Source: Scolanthus callimorphus
Taxonomy: Eukaryota; Cnidaria; Anthozoa; Actiniaria; Edwardsiidae
Length of the DNA stretch: 64,000 nucleotides
Assembly: GCA_033964015.1 (NCBI GenBank)
Contig: CM066923.1
Coordinates: 26,796,168 to 26,860,167 of the forward strand
Reading direction: 5' to 3'
Within the stretch, counting starts at the first letter, position 1. Every line of letters starts with the position of its first letter. This document shows positions 14,301-29,300 of the stretch, piece after piece. The notes below the pieces were generated by a model. It did not search any database. It was not told the origin of the DNA and saw only the letters and a program-made list of their open reading frames with translations. The position numbers were made by a program, and so were the translations under genes.

Positions 14301-17300
14301 TTCTCTAGACTTGTAGATATCTTCCAACATGATCAGGTTGGTGCATCATGAGCACTCCATCTATTTATTTATTTATTTAGTCAGAGCATCAAACTCAAAA
14401 CTAGGCTAAGATGTTACATGAATTCTTCAGCTTTTCCTGATGATAATATCAAACACATATATATGAGGCAACTTCTAAAGGCCACATTACACGAGGCAAT
14501 TTTTCTTGAAACAACCCGATATTTTTTGTGTTGCGAGTTGCAGCGAAAAGTGGCGCGTGTGTAAAGCTTAACATCCCCCTGCAATGCAATATTTTTTTGT
14601 GTTGCAAGTTGCAGAAAATGTAAAAGCGAGCTCTACGTTTCGCAACGTTGCAAGACAAGTTGCTACCGTGTTTGATTTTGATAGTGCCTTGTAATTTATA
14701 ATTTTCCATACGGGCGCATTGCTGATTGCATAAAATGAACAAATAGTGCGAGCACGTAACATCCCTCGGCAACTCGCAATATGTATATATAATTCGACAT
14801 TGTTACGTTGCTATTTGCAAGACAAAGGAGGGGGAACAAGGAACGCGGGATCAGTGAACTGTGGGATCTATTTAACTAGGTAACAATATTATTTTGGTTC
14901 ATTTTCAGGCCCATCTTCTTGATCTTGCTCGTCATGGACTGCTAAACAGCATAAAACAACTGGTAAGATCTCTTAGCTCGTTTGAATTTTAACTGAAAGC
15001 TAAAGGTTATAGTGAAAGTATTTTATGAAGTAAAAAAAAAATACAATTTAACTCCAGGGCCCAACAAAACTCTATCGTCAAATGACAAGCACTGTCACCA
15101 AAATAAAATTATGCTCGCCATGTTTTTTTTAAAGAGCCACACCAAGAGCATACCAAGTCGGAGAAAGCATCCATTTCTATCAGCTGATTTAGAGAATATA
15201 GAGCAATGTTTTCGATTGAATTTGGTAAATCAAGTCTGAAACTTTGATGTCTATTAAGAAATTTCTACACCCAATTCGTCTCCTAATATCGAACGACAAC
15301 AGTAACCAAGGAGTAGCTGACACGGCCTCTTATTTCCTTTCCCTTTTTCCCTACTTTCTGTCTTTCTTTCTATTCGCTCGGTTTCGTGCAGACTCGGACA
15401 CAATTTTTGACGCGGAATTTATATGAGAATATTGTAAAGCCAACACAATAGAAAGTCCCCATGGTTGACTATTTTGTGCTTGCAGAAAAAAACTGATTGA
15501 TCGTGCGTGGTAGCCGAATTTCTAGTTGCCAAAGTCGAACATCAAGTCTCCATTGACACTCATGTTGGGCCCTGAACTCCTAAGAGTATAAACTTACCAC
15601 TGATACATGTACTGTATATTGTATTAGTGACACGTTGCCTTTTTCAGCTGATGATCTCCCCACCCCTCATCAGTACTGGTACATTTGTGATGGTCCTCAG
15701 GATGCTGGCGTCTCTATGTGCAAACTGCCCAGCCCTGGCAGTGCAGATGATTAAAAACAGTGAGAAATCTTGCTTGTCTTTCTTCATGTTTATATTACCT
15801 GTACTGTCACTCAAAAAACAACTGACAATTTGATGGCTGACGAATAGGGTGCTCAGTGAGATATGGACAGAGTAAAACTAAGCAAAATCTAAATCTTACA
15901 TATTATGATGTTTACCACGAGTTACACGCGCCCTTTTGTACTGTACTCTTTTCATTTTTCTGAAATGTTTCTAATATGGTCCATCAATACGCTTTCAGAC
16001 TTCGTGGAAACGTTACAGTTCCTGTTGATTGGTGCAGTTGATACCATAGCGCAGGAGACAGTTGAGGTGAGAGGGTTATTAATCAAGTCTGTCATGTCCT
16101 TGTCCTAGCTGTATTCTTACCGTGCTTAGTCCATCTCTATATTTGTTTTTATCTTTGCTCACTTTACATAAACATTACATGCTCGCCTTTTCCTTTGCCA
16201 GCTAATTCCAAGAAATCCACAAGAATTCTTCGAAATCACGTGTTTCATCAGGTGAGTCGTTGCGGGTGGGCAGGGCCCCGAATTACTATGCTTTATCTCT
16301 GGCGACTAGATTCTCATCTCTATATGCCAATAGGTAACTTCATTTGACCTCTGTAGCGAGCATGTTTGCCAACCTTGCGATGGTATATACATCTTGTTGC
16401 CATCCAAATCAGATCACCTGACGATTCATTTGGGAGGTTACCATTGTTTATTTTGTGCAGACTTCTCATTTTGTTTTCAGTGGTGAATAATGGCCGCATT
16501 TGCACGTTTTCCGTTTTCACTTTTGTCACGCTACTGATAGCCTGCGACCCGGCTCTCCCCTCTCCAGTGGGTTTTTTCGGATATTTGATTTTTTTGGTAC
16601 GCGGGATTCCTGTGTCACGCACAGGAATCCCGCGTGCCAAAAAAATCAAATGTCCGAAAAAACAAAACAATGGAGAGCCGTCTCGCAGGCTACACTACTG
16701 ATAAATGACAAATCGCCTCCGCTCTGTCGTGTGTGAGAAATTGTACAAATTGTACCCTGCCAAATGAATCATCAAACGATTGGGGGGTAACGGCCTTATC
16801 ATCATATGAGACAACTGCCGATTTGAAATACTGAATTGCCCAATAAGGAAAGATTCACCAATGCCATGTCATGTCATGTGTGATAACAAAATGAACATTT
16901 TCAATCTTATAATCTGTTGATTTGTTGTTGTTGTTGTTGGTGCTGATGGCAATGATATTGTTTTAAGTACATACATACATACTAATTTCATGTCCTTACT
17001 TTCCTTCAGTGAACTCTTCCCTCGACTTCCCAAAACTGGTGAGTATGATTAGAAATAAGATTTGGTATAACGCAGGTTTCAGATGGCAAAAAGTATTTGT
17101 ATTTGCGCTTTCTTTGCATGCTCATTGGTCGCTTACTTCTGTCAATCAGTCACATTTTGAACTAAACGCAGCTGTGTTTTTGTAATCACGTGCTCATCAC
17201 GTGTTTGGCTTGCAAGCAAACCTCTCACGTGTTCACCGCATGTTCGTGTTTTGCTTGGTTTGTGATTGGCTGACAAGGAAGCCATTCAACAGCAACTTGT

Positions 17301-20300
17301 ATTTTCTCTCATTCATGATTGGCTACGTGTATTTGGTCTCACTGTATGTTGCTAGTAGTGAGCACGCATGTGTGAACGTCACTCTGGTTCCGGTTAGTGT
17401 AGCGCTTAGTCTAGGCGTCTATTGAATCATATTTTCATGCTTTGTTTGTTCTAGGCGTGTTTTCTGTTGACAACCTGCTCAACAAAAATCACGGCAGGTC
17501 GGAGCATGGCTTGTGGCAGTGGCGAGATGACCGCGGCTCCTGGCATTCCTACTCATGGATCGACTGCAAGATCATCGAGGCCGCATTTCAGAGCGGCGAG
17601 GAAGAGCTCAGTCTTGCTACAATGGGACGGAGCTACACCATTGACTTCAACGCCATGCAGCAGGTTCGTATAGCAAAACACGACCACATTATATCCCGTT
17701 TGAACATTCAACCGGCGCATGTGATACTCCATTTAGTTCGCTTTCCGCTTGTTTATCTGATGTTTACAACTGTGACATTTTACCATGATATAAGGTGAAG
17801 TTGAGTTCAGACATGGAGCCGTAGTACAATGGTAAAAGCCGTATTACGCTGTATTAAACAGGTTACAAACTGGTTTTGCGCGCGCACTTGAATGGCTTCC
17901 CGATCGCGTCAGTCAAAACACATACGGTTTTCTAATGAATCTTGAACAGAAAAGCAAATATTTTTGTTCGTCGTATAATAAAAACTCATTAGATGTTTGC
18001 TCATGTAACACTGGCAGACATTTTACTCGTTGCTCGTTTTCACGTCTGTAACTCTTAAGATATCCGCTCGTATTACACGAAAAATGTCTATATAATAGCC
18101 ACAAATTCTAGTAAACATGGTGGTATTTCTACTTCAGGTAAACGAAGATACTGGAACAAGCAGACCAGTGCAGCGGTGTTCTGGCACAGGAGATTCATCT
18201 AACGTGACGCTGCACTCGGGAGCCCCGGTAGAAAATGTAGACGAGCGAATAGCTGTTCTCCAAGAGGAGCCGTATTCCGAGTCCTTTGCACACGTCTTGT
18301 TTGCTTGCCTCTACAAAATCATGAACTCGGCAGTGGGTGTGGCAGTTAGACATAAGTGCGTGAATGCCATGCTAAGACTGCTTTGCTATGCCCCTGCAGA
18401 GCTCCTCCAGGACATCCTAAAGAAGCATCCGATCTCTAGTTTGATCGGTGAAATGCTGCAATCAAATGACTTGAAAATGCTGGTAAATGCATTACAAATT
18501 GCAGATATTCTAATGAAGAAACTCCCTGATGTTTATCATATATCGTTTCGGCGTGAAGGAGTTATGCACAAGGCGAAAGCCTTAGCAAGTGGTACGTTTT
18601 TCAATACAGCCACACCGGCAAAACAGAAGACGCATAGGAGTAGTGAAGAAGGCCCGGCATCACCTTATTCACGCCATCCTGCTCCACAGCTGATTCAAGT
18701 GTTTGAGAAACCCCATCACCACCGCCATCCAGGTAAATGTGTTTCGCCCGTTTGTATGGCATGTTTGCAGTAATTGTGGTACATCCCTTGGATTTTTGCC
18801 GAAAATCAGTCAAACTTTTAAAGTCATCAGGTCCTAACATTTCTTCGAAGTCGAAGAAACATATTTGCACCTCAAACTACGCATTGTTTGGACAGCACAC
18901 AACATTTGTTGTATTTGTTGCGACCGTGTAGACCAAACGCGCTAACTAACGAACTCACAACGTTGTTGTGCACATAATGCTGGTAGTCCTTGAGTTGAGC
19001 CATTTGCCAGGCCTGCTATTTGCGTGTAAGATTCGACCCCGACCATTTCGCCATTTCGTCAGGACATGAAAAAAATGCACTCAAAATCCAGAGACTGATC
19101 ATTGGATATTCGTAGAAACGTTTCGTTTGCCCCATAGAAACGGGTTTTGCGCGTGTTTGTTTATTGCTGTATTCTTGGTTTTCACTTGTCACGTGATTAA
19201 ATTTATTGCTCTAAATTGGCCTCTAAACACTAGATGCCTAATAGAATTATAAAGAATATATAAAATTGTGTTTCCTGGGTAAAGTTTAGGCGGATTGATC
19301 GCTTCCGAGCGAAATATTAGCAAGTGAATGTGCGCCGTTTTGTGGTGTTGACTGGTGTTGCGTGACATAAATAACTTTGGCGATATCTAGAGAACTATTT
19401 GGCAGAAGGTGCCGAAATTTCGTGTGAGAAATCCTTGAATAGAGTTATATTCATCTCAGAAAGGTCATCTCTGTAGGTCTCTTGGTTTAGAAGTTAGCTT
19501 TTTGATGATGTCACATGAAAACCGAGAATTCAGTTGGGCGCGATCAACGTTATATACGACACAGAGCTTTCCATTCTCTAGCCATATCTAACTCTTGCTT
19601 GGCTTAAAAATGGTCATTTCTTGCAGGCGACTTGGTGACGTGTTTCGGGGCAAGCGTCGATCCAAGCGGACGCCCCGTAGCAAAGACAAATGTCAAAGCA
19701 TGGTAGAACCAGACATGAAGTCTGACTCCCCAGATGGGAGCACAGGACTAACACGGTCCGGCACGTTACCGGCACCTTACAGCCTCCATCATGGCAAGAC
19801 GTCATTTTTCTCGTCCCTGTCATCGTCACGATGGAATGCTAAAGCGTCTACTTCCTCACTACCTACTGATGGGCTTCCTAGGGTGAGTTGTTGGGATTTA
19901 GTTGAGCATTAGAGCACATTTTTCTATGACTTTATTGGCGCAATAGAGCACACGTGATTTAGGGAGACAGGAGGAACATTTATTGGCGCAATAGAGCACA
20001 CGTGATTTAGGGAGACAGGAGGAACATTTATTGGCGCAATAGAGCACACGTGATTTGGGGAGACAGGAGGAGCATTTATTTGCGCAATAGAGCACACGTG
20101 ATTTAGGGAGACAGGAGGAACATTTATTTGCGCAATAGAGCACACGTGATTTAGGAAGACAGGAGGAACATTTATTGGAGCAATAGAGCACACGTGATTT
20201 AGGGAGACAGGAGGAACATTTATTGGCGCAATAGAGCACACGTGATTTAGGGAGACAGGAGGAACATTTATTGGCGCAATAGAGCACACGTGATTTAGGG

Positions 20301-23300
20301 AGACAGGAGGAACATTTATTGGCGCAATAGAGCACACGTGATTTAGGGAGACAGGAGGAACATTTATTGGCGCAATAGAGCACACGTGATTTAGGGAGAC
20401 AGAGGAACATTTATTGGCGCAATAGAGCACACGTGATTTAGGGAGACAGAGGAACATTTATTGGCGCAATAGAGCACACGTGATTTAGGGAGACAGGAGG
20501 AACATTTATTGGCGCAATAGAGCACACGTGATTTAGGGAGACAGGAGGAACATTTATTGGCGCAATAGAGCACACGTGATTTAGGGAGACAGGAGGAACA
20601 ATTATTGGCGTAATAGAGCACATGTGATTTAGGGAGACAGGAGGAACAGGCGCAATAGAGCACACGTGATTTAGGGAGACAGGAGGAACATTTATTGGCG
20701 CAATAGAGCACACGTGATTTAGGGAGACAGAGGAACATTTATTGGCGCAATAGAGCACACGTGATTTAGGGAGACAGGAGGAACATTTATTGGCGCAATA
20801 GAGCACACGTGATTTAGGGAGACAGGAGGAACAATTATTGGCGTAATAGAGCACATGTGATTTAGGGAGACAGGAGGAACAGGCGCAATAGAGCACACGT
20901 GATTTAGGGAGACAGGAGGAACATTTATTGGCGCAATAGAGCACACGTGATTTCGGGAGACAGGAGGAACGTTGTAAAGAACATTTTCATTTTTCAGGCT
21001 GCATGTGTTCTAATTTGTATAAGGTACCTTTTTGACTAAAATCTTAATTCACTAAGTGGTTAGTGTAGTGTATGTGAGAGACGGGACCTACGGTTTAACG
21101 TCCTCCTCAATTATTTAGAAAAGACCCTGAGTGTTAGTCTGGCCGGGGTTTGAACTCCCAACCTCTCGCACATAAGCCTGGTGCTCTACCACTGCACTAA
21201 CCGGTCGTCGGTGTATCAGGATCTATTAGAAAGGAAGGGAGTGGAAAGGGGGAACCTACAATTGTAGACCATGTGAAATTGCAACCTAGACCATGTGAAA
21301 TGACACCCTAGCCCATGTGAAATCACCCATAACACCATGTGAAATCATTCATTAGACCATGTGAAATCATTCCTTACACCATGTGAAATCACCTCTTACA
21401 CCATGTGAAATCACCCCTTACACCATGTGAAATTACCCCTTACACCATGTGAAATCACCCCTTACACCATGTGATATCATTCCTTACACCATGTGAAATC
21501 ACCCCTTACACCATGCGAAATCACCCCTTACACCCTGTGAAATCACCCCTTACACCATGTGAAATCACCCCTTACACCATGCGAAATCATTCCATCGACC
21601 ATGTGAAATCATTCCATCGACCATGTGTAATCACCCCTTACACCATGTGAAATCTCCCCTTACACCATGTGATATCAACCCTTATACCATGGGAAATCAC
21701 CCCTTGCACCATGTGATATCATTCCTTACACCATGTGAAATCACCCCTTACACCTTGTGAAATCACCCCTTACACCATGTGAAATCACCCCTTACACCAT
21801 GCGATATCATTCCTTACACCATGTGAAATCACCCCTTACACCATGTGAAATCACCCCTTACACCATGTGAAATTACCCCTTACACCATGTGAAATCACCC
21901 CTTACACCATGTGAAATCACGCCTTACACCATGTGAAATCACCCCTTACACCATGTGATCTCATTCCTTACACCATGTGAAGTCACCCCTTACACCATGT
22001 GAAATCACCCCTTTCACCATGTGAAATCACCCCTTACACCATGTGAAATCACCCCTTACACCATGTGAAATCACCCCTTACACCATGTGAAATCACCCCT
22101 TACACCATGTGAAATCACCCCTTACACCATGTGATATCATTCCTTACACCATGTGAAATCACCCCTTACACCACGTGAAATCACCCCTTAGACCATGTGA
22201 AATCACCCCTTAGACCATGTGAAATCACCCCTTACACCATGTGAAATCACCCCCTTACACCATGTGAAATCATTCCTTACACCATGTGAAATCACCCCTT
22301 ACACCATGTGAAATCACCCCTTACACCATGTGAAATCACCCCTTATACCTTGGGAAATCACCCCTTACACCATGTGATATCATTCCTTACACCATGTGAA
22401 ATCACCCCTTACACGATGTGAAATCACCCCTTACACCATGCGAAATCACCTCTTACACCATGTGAAATCACCCCTTACACCATGTGAAATTACCCCTTAC
22501 ACCATGTGAAATCACCCCTTACACCATGTGAAATCACCCCTTAAACCATGTGAAATCACCCCTTATACCATGGGAAATCACCCCTTACACCATGTGATAT
22601 CATTCCTTACACCATGTGAAATCACCCCTTACACCATGTGAAATCACCCCTTACACCATGTGAAATCACCCCTTACACCATGTGAAATCACCCCTTATAC
22701 CATGGGAAATCACCCCTTGCACCATGTGATATCAATCCTTACACCATGTGAAATCACCCCTTACACCTTGTGAAATCACCCCTTACACCATGTGATATCA
22801 TTCCTTACACCATGTGAAATCACCCCTTACACCATGTGAAATCACCCCTTACACCATGTGAAATCACCCCTTACACCATGTGAAATCACCCCTTATACCA
22901 TGGGAAATCACCCCTTGCACCATGTGATATCATTCCTTACACCATGTGAAATCACCCCTTACACCTTGTGAAATCACCCCTTATACCATGGGAAATCACC
23001 CCTTGCACCATGTGATATCATTCCTTACACCATGTGAAATCACCCCTTACACCATGTGAAATCACCCCTTACACCATGTGAAATCACCCCTTACACCATG
23101 TGAAATCACCCCTTACACCACGTGAAATCACCCCTTACACCACGTGAAATCACCCCTTAGACCATGTGAAATCACCCCTTAGACCATGTGAAATCACCCC
23201 TTACACCATGTGATATCACCCCTTACACCATGTGAAATCAGTCCCCCTTACACCATGTGAAATCACCCCTTACACCATGTGAAATCACCCCTTACACCAT

Positions 23301-26300
23301 GTGAAATCACCCCTTACACCATTTGAAATCACCCCTTACACCATGTGAAATCACCCCTTACACCATGTGATATCATTCCTTACACCATGTGAAATCACCC
23401 CTTACACCATGCGAAATCACCCCTTACACCATGTGAAATCACCCCTTACACCATGTGAAATCACCCCTTACACCATGCGAAATCATTCCATCGACCATGT
23501 GAAATCATTCCATCGACCATGTGGAATCACCCCTTACACCATGTGAAAGCACCCCTTACACCATGTGAAAGCACCCCTTATACCATGTGAAATCATTCCT
23601 TGGGCCATGTGAATCGCCCCTTACACCATGTGAAATCGCAACATAGACCATGTGAAATCATTCCTTACACCATGTAAAATCACCCCTTACACCATGTGAA
23701 ATCATTACTTACACCATGTGAAATCATTCCTTAGACCATGTGAAATCACCCCTTACACCATGTGAAATCATTCCTTACACCGTGTGAAATCATTCCTTAC
23801 ACCATGTGAAATCATTCCTTACACCATGTGAAATCATTCCTTACACCATGTGAAATCATTCCTTAGACCATGTGAAGTCATTTCTTACACCATGTGCAAT
23901 CACCCCTTAGACCATGTGAAATCACCCCTTACACCGTGTGAAATCATTTCTTCGACCATGTGAAATCACTCCTTGGGCCATGTGAATCGCCCCTTACACC
24001 ATGTGAAATCGCATGTGAAATCCCATGTGAAATGACCCCTTACACCATGTGAAATCACCCCTTAGACCATGTGAAATCACCCCCTACACCATGTGAAATC
24101 ACCCCCTACACCATGTGAAATCACCCCTTACACCATGTGAAATCACCCCTTAGACCTTATCACACCCTAGAGCATGTGAAATCGCACCCTAGGCCATGTG
24201 AAATCGCACCCTAGACCATGTGAAATCAGCCCTTACACCATTTGAAATCACCCCTTACACCATGTGAAATCACAATCGAGACCATGTGAAATCACACCCT
24301 AGACCATGTGAAATCACACCCTAGACCATGTGAAATCACGCCCTTGACCATGATAGCCGCATCAGGCGCGTAGCTAAGTGTACACCAGCACAGTTCGTAG
24401 AAGACAAGACATTTTTGCGATAGACACATGTCATGTACGCCGCCATGTTGAACCCTCAGAATGAAGTGTTTCGGTGCTGGGAAGCTCATGTGTGCTCTTG
24501 ATTGTCATCAGGTTGATGTAAATAACATAAACAGCGCATTACGAGTCCTGGGCACATCCAAGGCTGCTGACAATAAAGACAAAATACGAACATGGATCAA
24601 GGAACAAGGTAATTTACACTCCGGGAATGTTGAAAGTAGCGGTTGAAATTTCGTCTGTCTGGCCTCCAAGATTGTGCCGTCAAATACAAGGAAATATTGG
24701 GCGAACAGACGTCGTTCCAGGCCGACACATTTCAGTAACAGCGAGAATGGTGAATACCGTTCTTCATGTCCAAGAAAATCCGGATAGCCCGTTGTATAGT
24801 CTCTGGTTCGATTTTCCTTGTGAGCCCACATGACAAAGGACAACGCTATAATTTGAACATATTGTAGGGCTGAGCTGACAAGTAAGTTTATCAGAATGGT
24901 CTTTCTTTGCAGCCGAGATGTTTTGTACGACGTATTTTGTTGATGACCCTGGTAAATCGCACCCCGCACTCGATGTCATGCAGAGACTCACCAATGCAAC
25001 GAGCAGTCTGGGATCCAGCGTGAGTGGCCTTACGTACCATTAGTATACCCGTATATGCTCCGCTGTGTCATGGCATGTTATATTCGCGTGCGTTCTGGCG
25101 TGTCAGTAAAATAACGTGTCATATCCAGCGTGAGTAGTCTTGCGTACCATTAGTATACCCGTATATCCTCCGCCGTGTCATGGCATGTTATATTCGTATT
25201 CGCTCTGGCGTGTCGATAAAATAACGTGTCATATCTAGCGTGAGTGGTCTTACGTACCATTAGTATTACCCGTATATTCTCCGCTGTGTCATGACATGTT
25301 ATATTCGTATGGGCTCTGGCGTGTCAATAAAATAACGTGTCATATCCAGCGTGAGTGGCCTTACGTACCATTAGTATACCCGTATATTCTCCGCCGTGTC
25401 ATGACATGTTATATTCGTATGGGCTCTGGCGTGTAAATAAAATAACGTGTCATATTCAGCGTGAGTGGCCTTACGTACCATTAGTATTACCCGTATATCC
25501 TCCGCCGTGTCATGACATGTTATATTCGTATGGGCTCTGGCGTGTCAATAAAATAATGTGTCATGTACGCTGAAACGTCATTCTGAGGTGTCCTGGCCTT
25601 ACACGTTATTTTCGTTTGCGCTTCATATTAACGTGTCATAACGTTTGACACTTCATTTATTATATCGTTCCCACACGGGTATTTCTCTGGTATTGCCGTT
25701 AAATGTATTAAGGCTTATCGAGCGGTTTACAGATGACTGATGACTGATTTACTTTGCGAATTGCTTCACTGCCGTCATATAAACTTCACTGAATATGTCA
25801 GTTTGCACTCTATGAATTGCTTTTTGTGTGCATGACTGTCTTTGAACTGACTTTGATCATTTCTTTCACAGAGCGAAGCTGATTTAACGGCGCTGAAGGT
25901 TAGTGGGATCTCAGCGAAAAGATGAGAAAAGATCTCAGAACGAAAAACAAATGACGTAAATGAAAATGTATAGTTCTACAAAAATGTCATATAAAATAAA
26001 AAAATACAGATTGGGATTTCCATTGGATCAGTCCAATTGACATTTTTATTCCTGTTGAAATACGAATGTCTCAGAATTCCACTTTTACGCCAAGTAGATC
26101 TGGAGTGAATTGCTCCTGTTATTCTTATAATTTTTCTTGATTTCAAATGAGGTATCTGTTCTATCTTTAGGACATAAGTACTGTTTTAGAGAACTCTGAG
26201 AGTGGCGCTAGTTCATTTGAAATCCTCCACAGTGGCTTGGTTCAAAAGCTGTTAAGGTAAATGAATCGGTGTATCGCCATGAGAAATCAAGTAGATGACT

Positions 26301-29300
26301 TGTTATAAACTTTGTTGATGTTGATTGTACTCTCGTTGTCGTTATTGTTTCTCTTGTTGATTGCTTCTTTTACTTGTTGTGTGTATTTTTAAGTCTTTTT
26401 AGTTGTTGTTGTTGATGGTATTGTTCCTATGTTGTTTGTTTGTTTGTTTTGTTGCTGTTTCGTTTGGTGTTCTTATTGCTGCTGTCCTGGTACGAAAAGC
26501 AAACAATTCGCACTTCATTGCTTACAGGGAACTCCTTGCTTTCGCTTTTGTTCCTTCAAACTTAAAGGCCCATAAGCACCCAAGCCGCATTGCAGGCGGA
26601 CAAGAATAAAGCGCAGTTGAAAATTCGATGCAAATTTTCAGTTTCAACTTGTGAAATGTGAAGAACAGTAGAACTTCAGTATCAGCCAATCACAGCTGTT
26701 GAATAGCAATAGATCCAATTGAAAATAAAGCGGAAAGGTTCCCGGTTGACTATGGGCCTTTAATTTGTATTTGGCCTGCAAGACGTTTTAGTTCACATTG
26801 TCTTTTCTCTTTCCAGCTATTTGACCCCACAGGCGTCCGATTCCAGAGATGACCTGGAGAACAGATTGAGGACGTTCCTACAGTCATTTGCAGACTTGAA
26901 TGTTAGTATTGAATCAGTAAACTACTATAACTCAAGGGTCTCCAGGTTGACTTCCGCGACGTTAAAGGTTGACTTCCGCGACGTTAAAGGTTGACTTCCG
27001 TGCACGTTAAAGGTTGACTTCCGTGCACGTTAAAGGTTGACTTCCGTGCACGTTAAAGGTTGACTTCCGCGACGTTAAAGGTTGACCTCCCGTGCACATT
27101 AAAAGTTGACTTTAAGGAGGCTGCCTACATTTTTTTCTGCTCTCCACCACCAAACTTTGTTTGCCTGCTGTTCAGGCTCAAAAACCTGTACCGGTCTGAA
27201 CTTTCACATGGTTACCCTGGAGGGTTTGAACTTTGTTGTAGTGTGCATTCTGTTGTGATCGGAGTTGCTATAGCAACGTTATAACCACACCCTTGTTTAT
27301 AATACGCAGCCATCAGACGCGTTGCGCGACCTAAACTTTTAAAATGACACCCCTCACACTAATCCCTGAGTAGTGAAAACAAAGTACAATGACAAAAACC
27401 GGCTCGAGCAAACCGAAAGAGTAGTGAAGTTTAGCATTTTTTCTTGGTGCCTTAAAATACTTCAATGGACTCAAGACTTGGAGGTTATCTTTGGTATATA
27501 TTCAAGAATAATTTACGGAAGTATCAAAAACTTTTTCATATGAGATTTGCGTCAGAGGCGAAAAGTGTAAGTTTTATAACAAACGGAAGATTTATAATAT
27601 AATTTCTCAAATTTTGCAGTTTCCTTGAACACATGTCAAACAAAATCGGAAGCATTCTAAGAAGTGAAATTTGGCTGGTACATTGCCTTGGGTTTGTAGA
27701 TTATTCGGGCGGCAAGGATTTCTTAATTTCGCAGATATTAGCCATTATTTTTCAAGGAAATACTTTGCGGCATAATTAACTTTGATATTTTGGAGGCTGA
27801 AAAAGTCCGTTCGAGTAACATAAAATCGGCCCTATGAATTCTCTCCAAACTTGCTGTGATTAATGTTAGCTACTCAGGGATTAGTGCGAGGGGTGTCATT
27901 TGAAAAGTTTAGGTCGCGCAACGCGTCTGATGGCTGCTAATTATAAACAAGGGTGTGGTTATAACGTTGCTATAGCAACTCCGATCACAACAAAATGCAC
28001 ACTACAATAAAGTTCAAACCCTCCAGGGTAACCATGTGAAAGTTCAGACTGGTACAGGTTTTTGAGCCTGAACAGCAGGCATACAAAGATTGGGTGTTGA
28101 GGACAGAAAAAATTGTAGGCAGCCTCCTTAATTCGCACTGCGTAACGGGATTGCATTGCTTACAAAATGTGCATTGTTTACATATGCAATGATTTCAATT
28201 GAATGGACTGCCTAAGCTGAAGGCACTGTAACACACCAGGGACATTTTCATGTTCGAAGGTTATTCCACTGTAGTTTGTGACTATTTTAAGTAATTTTAT
28301 GTTCTTTTTTCCCTTTCATTAGAATGATAGTGGTGGGAACAAGAAATCAGCCCTGTCTGGTCTCATCTCAAAACTTCATTGCTGTATCAACCAAGTTGAA
28401 CAGGTGAGGTAACCGGGTCCTTGGGATGATCGAACATGTGGCTTAGCAATGCAGAATTTTCCTCCGACGTCAGCTTGCCGGAAAATCCACGATATTCAAC
28501 GCGCACTGAATATTAGACATTGAAGAGGTTCTTGCGCCAGTTAACTTGTGGTCCCATTGTCTCGCAAGATGTGTTGCCTTTTTTTGTTAGAAGTGGACGT
28601 CAGATCCACTTGAAGATAAGCAGGTGGAATTCCTACCTTTGTGTTATAACACCCTGCCGCCTACACCAGGTCGATGTAATGTCTACCAAACTTAAGCCCC
28701 GCTAAACAAAGGACATATGAAGCGCGCAACATTGTAGCCATCATCATCATCATCATCATCATCATGCCTCTGAGTCCGGGGAGTCCGAACGCCTGTAGCG
28801 CTCGCGGCTCCACCGTTTGAACAGCGAACGTCCCTTATCCTTATCCATCCATCCCTGTTCTCTCCACTATCCTCTTCCACCTATCTGCTGGTCTGCGTCT
28901 CCCCAGTCTGGCTTGAATTTCCATGAATAAAGTCTGTTTCTGGGGTGAGTTGTTTTTCATACGGACTCAGTGCGCCAACCACTCCAGATGTCTCTGTTCT
29001 TGAAAGTCCTTTAAAATTCCCCTTCCTGTCAACTCCGGACACACGTTTCCTTCACGTTTCCCAATTTAGCCACACGAGAAACATTTTGTAGCCGGGACAC
29101 TAAGGAATGTTTCTTCTCAAGACAAAAAGCATTGTGAGTGTCCGAGACACGGTTGCGATGTTTTCTAGCTTAGCCACTAGAGGAAATATGCACGACACAA
29201 ATGTTGCGTGTCCTATTTTAGCCGTAGCTTGATAACCTTGAGTCTTTCCTATTAACTGTTGCCATTTCCTCTGCATTTGTTTTAGTTTCCAGTGAAAGTC

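Noticed and set aside
19898..20957. Several long - strand open frames with a repeating Cys/Leu/Pro/Ser motif
   Set aside because: They come from a 48-bp tandem repeat, whose length is a multiple of three, so frames stay open by construction. No start context, family similarity or splice logic supports a protein.
21262..24352. CRISPR-like regular repeat array
   Set aside because: The units are contiguous 22-mers without unique spacers, in an intron of an animal gene. This is a satellite.
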